Below, piece after piece: positions 57,229-64,000 of a stretch of 64,000 bases of DNA (within the stretch, counting starts at the first letter, position 1; the number at the start of each line of letters is the position of its first letter). The position numbers and the translations under genes were made by a program. The DNA comes from Cunninghamia lanceolata. Taxonomy: Eukaryota; Streptophyta; Pinopsida; Cupressales; Cupressaceae. Below the pieces are notes generated by a model. It searched no databases. It saw only the letters and a list, made by a program, of their open reading frames with translations, and was not told the origin of the DNA. The stretch spans positions 1,910,001 through 1,974,000 of the forward strand of contig BSBN01001363.1 in the NCBI GenBank assembly GCA_027924645.1, written 5' to 3'.

Positions 57229-60200
57229 TGTAGTGCCCCTCACCTTGTTTCCGCCAGACTGATAGTACTCCTAGTAGGATTAGATATTATGACATGGATT
57301 CTTTGTTATTTCCTTGAGTTGTTTATGGATCTATTTTTATGATGACGATTGATGATAGTAGATTATTGATATTTTATGTTTCATAGTTTGATGGACATGT
57401 TTGATATAATGGATTAATGTTATTTCTGAGTTTAATTTGATATCTAATTAGGGTTATGATGCTTTAACGATAATTGTTATACTGGATCGTATTGTTATTG
57501 ATTACTCTATGTTCTTGTAGACAATTGAATACTTTATTGTTGATGTAATCATGTGAACAGAACGGTGTTGCATTACTCGTATCTGAGTACCCTGCCATGC
57601 TGCGATTTCTGTTTACTGTGTGCATGTCTTCATGTTGTATATATATGTTTAACTTTGAGGTTTGCTGTAGAATGCAGGTACCGGGCATCGACTCCACCTA
57701 AACTAGTAGGTCTGAGCGTGCCCTAGCCAATGGAATTGTTGATGGGAGTTAACATAGGGTTCCCCAGTCATCCGTCATCCTTGTAGAGGATAAGTCTTCA
57801 GTTTTGCAGCTGGTCATTGTTCTCAGCTTCGTTTGTCTTCATGGGTTGTCGTCTTGTTTCCTCTGCATGTTTGACGGTCGAGTAATTACATGAATGTGAT
57901 TGGTTAGTTGTGGTGTATAAACAGATAAATTTGATAATGTTTATTAAATAGATTTATAAATAATCATTGGTTATTATATAACAAATATATATAATAAATA
58001 AATAAAATAATTAAAGGAGATAAAATAGTTTTAAAGTGTCATTATTACTAATAAAATAAACTTGAAAGTAAATATATGTGGTTAAGTAAATAAATGATTT
58101 AATAAAATAAAATGTATTTGTGAGTTGTTATATATTAATATCTATATGTAGTACTAAATTAAATAAAATAAAATAAAATTAATTATGAGTTGTATTTTAT
58201 TAAATAAAAGTTACCCTGAGTAAATAAAAGAATCGGGGTTATATTGTGAAGTTATTAAAAAAATAATTTTAAGTATGTCGGCCATATTTTTCTTTGGCGG
58301 TTGGCATTGGGTCGGGTGTTTATGCCCTAGAAGGGGAATACTATAAAACAGGCAGAGAGAAGAAGAGAAGGGGGAGCAAAAACGGAGTTGGAGATCGGGG
58401 GAAGGAGAACGAGCTGCGAAGAATAGATCGAGGCCGTTGCAGCATAAACAGGTTCCATCAATTGTGTCAATGTTATTTTTCCTTATCTTGCATTCAAGGA
58501 TTTTTACCTAGGGTTTTGATTCTCCGCATTCCTCTACTCATTCACGCATTTCTAAGTTATTCTGTGGTCATATATTCTGAATTTTCCGTATTATCCAATT
58601 CATTCCTGCCGAGTGCAATTGCTTGAAAGTTGTAAGGTCAGAATAGAAATTATTTGTTTTTCTGAGTCTGTGTTGATGGATGTTTTAAGCTTTTGCAATG
58701 AATTTAGTAGGTGTGTATCCTGTATTTACTGCATTCCTTATAATGATATTTAGACCACGGTTGTCTTCTTCTTCCGCACTAATTGTCCCAACTTTGCAAG
58801 ACTCCCTGTGCCTTTGGATGTGATACGTCTGCCACATGAAAAGTGTGAACCGTTCTACGGTCTGAAAATCCAATGGCACAACCAATTCCTCTATCTTGCA
58901 TCGGTCCTCCTTACCAATTCGCACTCATCATACTAACCCATTGCTGCGTAAACGTAGTATTGCTGTAAATGCTCCTAGACCGATATTCATATGTGATCTG
59001 CAGGAAAAACGTATGGCAGAGTTATCAGGCATCGTAATGATAAAGTTGGTGGCGTCTTCAAGATAGCCGCACAGGCTGGAAGGTCAACCATGTTCACATA
59101 TTAAATCGACTGCAGGCAAGAAGCTAAGGGTTACAATTGTGACTCAAGGGAGTACCGCTCTCCGTTATTAAATTGCAAAATCCACTTCGTTCATATCCTG
59201 CCAGGTCGCCTAGTGCATAAGGGCACTATACTGCTTGATAATGTCTCGTGCCCTAGATATTAAGCCAGAATCATATTGAACATGATAATTTAAATAGTTT
59301 AAACACATTAAATATGATGCGCTGGCCATTTCTACACATTGTTCGCCAAGGGCACAGCTAGCACAATATTGGATGTCACATAATAAATCTAATGCTGCTA
59401 TTGCTTAATACCTGATGCAATCCAGGGCGGTGAAGAGACATTTCGCTGATGGCGGAGGTTCGTTACACAGGCCACAGATTTGCTATGGCGGAGATTAGTT
59501 ACGCAGATTCCAGCGCTTAATGTTGTTAAAAGCAGGACAGCTAGAGCTTGTAGTACATTGAATTAATTTTACCCTACACTATCGGTGCTGTGCTTGCGAG
59601 TTATAATAGTCTATGCCTCTGCGTGTAAACCCTATTTACCCATTTGTATTGTTTTGTTTTCAGCGGCATTCTTTTGAATCGGACTGGTAATGCTGTAATG
59701 ACAAGAAGAGCAAGCGTGTGTCACACATGCAGAAGTTTGTATTGCTCACGATCTGCCTAGATATCGTGGAGCTTTTGAGTAAACATGCATTACCATTGCT
59801 CTTACTCAGGCAGAAAAAAAAAAAAAACATTTTATTAATCCAATATTTAGATATTTGCAAAATTATGTTTGAGATGAACAAGTTGGCAGGGAGGACAAAT
59901 AAAAAGATTGAACAATGAAAAATTAATTTCAATTTGAAGTTTCTATTTGAACACTTCTCGACTGAAATTTCAAAAAAGTCCAACAGCAACACTATTATCT
60001 CAGCAGCCACATTGGCCGTGGTGATTTCTATGTGGGTGCTAATCTTTTGATGTGGCAGACCGCTCAACGAATTCAGTCTGTCCAGCTCAGGCAATCATTA
60101 AATCCATGATGATAACATCTCTTTGTGGTGACCATCAAACTGTTCACGAACCTGGTCATTGCGATTGACTGAATATACCGTTAGGTGTTTGTTCTTTAGT

Positions 60201-62900
60201 CCACAGCAGCATATGTAATTGTTTATCGGATATTTTAGTTACCAATTTCGGTTCTAAAGTAGGTTAACCTGGCGCACATTTAAACAACTGTAGATGTAAA
60301 GTAATAAGGGTTACAAATGTGATCTAGGTATGTATAGTTTCCATTCGTTAACCCAGCACGACTGCGTGCGCAGCTAGTATGGTCAAACATGCACACATAT
60401 TGCCCACGGTAGTTGAAATGCAATTATGGGTTTCAAGTGATTGAATTATGTATAGCTCTCACTTATTCACTACAGGATGTAGGAAACACACACATTCAAT
60501 CTACGGAAGGTTGAACCTGCAAATGTTAACCTCTCTCAAGTTCATGCTTACAGAAATTTCTCTAAACAATTCTCTAAAACCTAACCCGGAGTCTCATCGT
60601 CCGTCCATAATGTATTTAGGGTTCAATGTCTTCGGAACAATAATAATGGTAATAGTAATATTAATGTTATTATTGTTATCATTTTTATTATTCTAATCAT
60701 TTATCATTGCTGTGAATTATTACGATAATAATAATAATAATTATTTTTTTTTTACTATGGTTAGCATTAATTCAAAACGGAGAGATGCTGACCAATAACC
60801 GTTTTTATAATAATGTTATTAAAATTTCATTGTAGAACGATTAAATTTTATGATAGGATAGTATGATGTACATAAATATTTGGTGTCTTGTTATCGTAAA
60901 TATAAATTAAATATTATAATTAATTGAGTAATTCTTTTAGGTTAAATCGTGAAGTTTAGTTGGTTAAACCTTTTTGCTTTGGTTATAGTTGAGAGAAAAA
61001 TAATAAAGAAAAGTAGGATTCTATAGTATTAATACAATTGTTGATTAAAGGATTAATGATGGGACTAGAAAGTTGATGTAACTCGGTAATGTTTTTATTA
61101 CGAGGTTGTCAATAAAATTAGGCTTATAGGTATAAAGTTAGGTGAATCTACATTGTACTAAGTTGGAGTTTTAGTATTGACCCTAGAATATTGAATGATT
61201 TAAGTTGTCTTGATTAAAAGAAAATTTATAATTTAACTGACATTGTGTTTAATATGATTTTTGTATGATGGTCTTGTTAAGATAAAAATTAGATTAGATT
61301 CAAGATTTGTCGTAAAAGTTATTCTTCGGCAAATGATTGTTTGATTATAACTTTGTAAATGTAATTTCTTTAGATTGGTCGTTGGTCACAATAAGGTCTG
61401 GTCACCAAGGATAGTTTTCCAGAGGCCTCGAATGTTATGTCTTGTTTCACGTGGTATGTTGTAAATGTTTGAAGCTGTGTAAAAGGTCCTTCATGGATGT
61501 TATGGATTATTTATTTGTCGAGATGTTGTGTTGAAATGGACGATGGGGAGATTTTGGTATCTGTAAAAGGGAGTTTTGCTTATGATTTGTTCACTTGGGA
61601 GATATGGACAATGTTTTGTTAAGTTGACCTTGTGACTAAGATGACATGCAAGATGGTGAATTCCTTGCATTGCTTTATACACATGTTGATATGAGGATAA
61701 TTGTGTGCAAGATGGTTGATCCCTTGCATGGTTTTTGTATTCTCGTTGTCCTGATGATGTTTCTATGCTTGTTGAGTGGGGTTTTCTAGTTGCAGGTAGG
61801 GGAGTGGCTCTCAATGGGGGCCGGAGCCCAAAAGTGGCGTCCAGGACAACCCATGTGGGAGTTTGTTAATTCAGTGATAACCTAATTAATGAATTAGGGG
61901 GTTGGGTAGCTAAACACACTAAATAAAGATAAGTGGATGCCTCACTCATGGCTCAAGTGCTCGTTTAGGCTTGAGATGAGATGAGAAGGCCTGGAATGGC
62001 AAGATCAACTACCTTGTCTTCACGAAAGGTATGTTGATTCCGCATGAGCGTTGTATGGGGGCCGGGAGTCAGGAGAGGCTGCCAGGACAACCCAAGATGG
62101 GGGCCGGGGCCTAGGAAGGCTTACCAGGACAACCCATGACAAGCCATGTGATGACACTCCTCCCTACTGCAGCATAGTACTCCCTAGTTGTACTCTCCCC
62201 ATTCGTTTTGTGCTTGCCTCTGGAAGTGTTGTTAAGTTGTTTTGTGATATTGACTTGTGTTGTTGGAGTTATGTGTTGTGTTGTTATTGCCATGTGTAGT
62301 TTTGGCGTTTGGTCATTCTTTGTTCATGTTTTGTCTACCTGACTGTATGTTGTAGTGGGAACCTTATGTTAACTCCTAGCTCGGGGGGTGGACCTTAGGG
62401 TTCCACATGGTCGGGTGGAAGAGCTTTTATCCATTGGTTTTCTCCTTGCTTTTGTTCATGTGCGAGGATGTCGTATCTTGTGTATAAGCCATCAGATCTT
62501 GTACCAGACATGAAGTAAGTGATTTGTATTCATGTACTTGTCTATGTATCAGTTGATTTATAATGTTTGTGTTAGAAGAAATTGTATCTTTGTATTGAAT
62601 CCTAATGATTACTCATCTGATGTTATGCAAATGTTTATTGATTAAATGCAATAGTTAGAATGATCTATTAATGTTAGTAAATGATGTATGACAGACTATG
62701 TTGTTCGAATTGTCAAGTAATTCTCCCATGAAATCTTAGAGTAACAAGTTGATAGTTTAATGATGTATGATGCTGTGTTAAATATTACTTTGATACTTTA
62801 TTCTTTTTTAAAAAAAAAAATTATTCTGTTAAATTAGCGTTTATCCTGTTAAATTAGCGTAGTTGTGTTGTTCTCTAAGGTGTTCATGCGGGGCGTTACA
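57229..62900 (+). repeat. 3' giant LTR (5672 bp)
   Basis: Nearly identical to the 5' LTR. Differences seen by eye include CCTAAACTAG (5' LTR CCTGAACTAG) near 57709, GGGTTCC (GGGCTCC) near 57761, CTGCAGGC (CTGCAAGC) near 59114, CAGGCAGAAA (CAGGCGGAAA) near 59813, CGTCCGTCC (CGTCCATCC) near 60602, AAAAGGTCC (AAAAGATCC) near 61484 and GCCATCAG (GCCGTCAG) near 62489, plus poly-A and T/A-run length changes. TATA box at 58341-58349, hairpin at 62401-62420. Confidence 0.95.
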
Positions 62901-64000
62901 TATAAAATAAAACAATAATAGAATTACAGAAGGAAAGAATGATAGAATAATAGAATGATTGAATATAAGAATGATAGAACAATAGATTTATAGAATAATA
63001 GAATGATAGAATTACATAATGGTATAATAATAGAATGAAAGAATGATAGAATAGTAGATTTATAGAATTATAAAATGAAAGAATGATAGAAAATAGATTT
63101 AAGGAATAATCGAATTTTAGAATTGCAAAATGATAGAATGAAAGAATCGTAGAGTAATAGAACTATAGATTAATCGAATAATGGAATTATACAATGATAG
63201 AATAAAAGAATGACAGAGTAAGAGATTAATAGAATAATAGAGTGATAGAATTGTATAATAATAGAATAAAAGAATGATGGATTAATAGAATTGTAGATTA
63301 ATAGATCTATACAACATGATAGAATGAAACAAAATTATAGTTTAATATTTATAGGATAATCGAATGATAGAATAATAGATTTATATAATAATAGAATGAT
63401 AGAATTATAAATGACAAAATGAAAGAATGATAGACTAATATAATTATAGAATAATAGAATGAAAAAATGATAGAATAATAGATTTATACAATAATAGAAT
63501 GTTAGAATTATAAAATGGTAGAATGAAAGAATGATAGAGTAATAAAACTTTAGATTAATAGAATAATATAATTATACAATGATAGAATAAAGGAATGATA
63601 GAATACTAGATTTATAGAATAATATAATGGTAGAAACAAAGAATGATACAAGGAAACAATGATAGAATAATAGAATTGTAGAATACTATTATAACAAAAT
63701 AATAAAATGATAGAATGAAAGAATGGTAGAATAATAGATTTATAGAATAATAGAATGATAAAATTATATAATGATAGAATGAAGGAACAATAGAGTAATG
63801 AAATTTTAGAATAATAGTATGATATAATGATAAAAATGAAAGAATGATAGAATAGTAGAATAATAGAATTGTAGAGTAATAGAATTGTAGAATGATAGAA
63901 TGAAAGAATGGTAGAATACTAGAATTGTAGAATAATAGAATTATAGAAAGAAATAATGATCGAATAATAGATTCATAGAATAATAGAATGAGAGTTATAG
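62901..64000 (+). repeat. Octamer array, U4 part 2
   Basis: The ATAGAATN array resumes with the TATAA duplication and continues past the window end in the U1 order (compare 22610 onward). One small difference is a ~10 bp deletion near 63340 (AAATTATAGTTTAATATT). Confidence 0.95.

Larger units (their letters stand above)
49891..62900 (+). mobile_element. Gag-only LTR retrotransposon with 5.67 kb LTRs
   Basis: A complete 13.0 kb element. It has the 5' LTR 49891-55563, PBS TGGTATCAGAGCC at 55566, one gag gene (55700-57106), polypurine tract 57217-57228, 3' LTR 57229-62900 and TATAA duplications. The internal region is only 1665 bp, about 13% of the element, and carries no reverse transcriptase, RNase H, integrase or complete protease. 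This makes it a non-autonomous gypsy derivative of the TR-GAG or LARD kind, with unusually large LTRs. By eye I count seven substitutions and two homopolymer indels between the LTRs, so it inserted recently and must have used enzymes from another element. It has relatives at 11370-16930 and 9440-10073. Confidence 0.95.

Overview
This window looks like intergenic, transposon-dominated nuclear DNA of a large-genome land plant. The reasons are Ty1-copia and Ty3-gypsy type LTR elements primed by initiator-tRNA-Met-like sites, a decayed pentatricopeptide-repeat (PPR) gene, long AT-rich low-complexity arrays, and no intact host gene. A gymnosperm would fit the element sizes and the PPR style, but this is only a guess from general impression.

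Layout. The backbone is a tandem series of roughly 7.5 kb units. Each complete unit has one ~315 bp LTR-like sequence (TG...CA, TATA box), a degenerate gypsy-type gag, a GC-rich block, a (TA)n tract, an AT-rich tail and then about 4.8 kb of an octamer array (consensus ATAGAATN). LTRs start at 19037, 26574 and 34091, giving periods of 7537 and 7517 bp. Unit U0 (1-19036, entering from the left) is broken by two insertions. U1 (19037-26573) and U2 (26574-34090) are uninterrupted. U3 (34091-38369) is cut short by an 8.3 kb foreign block. U4 (46717-64000 and beyond) lacks its LTR and is interrupted by a large element.

Insertions, left to right. (1) 1672-10073 carries a PPR pseudogene split by a Ty1-copia element whose 3' half is inverted (2128-6914), then 2.3 kb of unassigned DNA, then a reverse-strand fragment of a giant LTR. 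(2) 11370-16930 is a 5.56 kb solo LTR of that giant-LTR family, flanked by TAAGA duplications. (3) 38370-46716 holds a decayed ~800-codon protein of unknown family, a second decayed coding fragment with an internal ~455 bp tandem duplication, short tandem repeats and a copia-type gag. (4) 49891-62900 is a complete, apparently young, gag-only LTR element with two 5.67 kb LTRs, a PBS, one gag ORF that stops at the start of the protease region, a polypurine tract and TATAA target duplications.

How the parts relate. Nothing here encodes a complete retrotransposon. The copia polyprotein is broken by nonsense codons, a frameshift and an inversion. The tandem units share the same gag-terminating lesion. 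The giant-LTR element keeps Gag but has lost pol. The gag-only elements would need enzymes supplied from elsewhere to move. The near-identical LTRs of the 13 kb element show that this still happened recently. Many minus-strand open frames in the arrays are composition artefacts: the octamer read in reverse gives the same hydrophobic octapeptide in all three frames.
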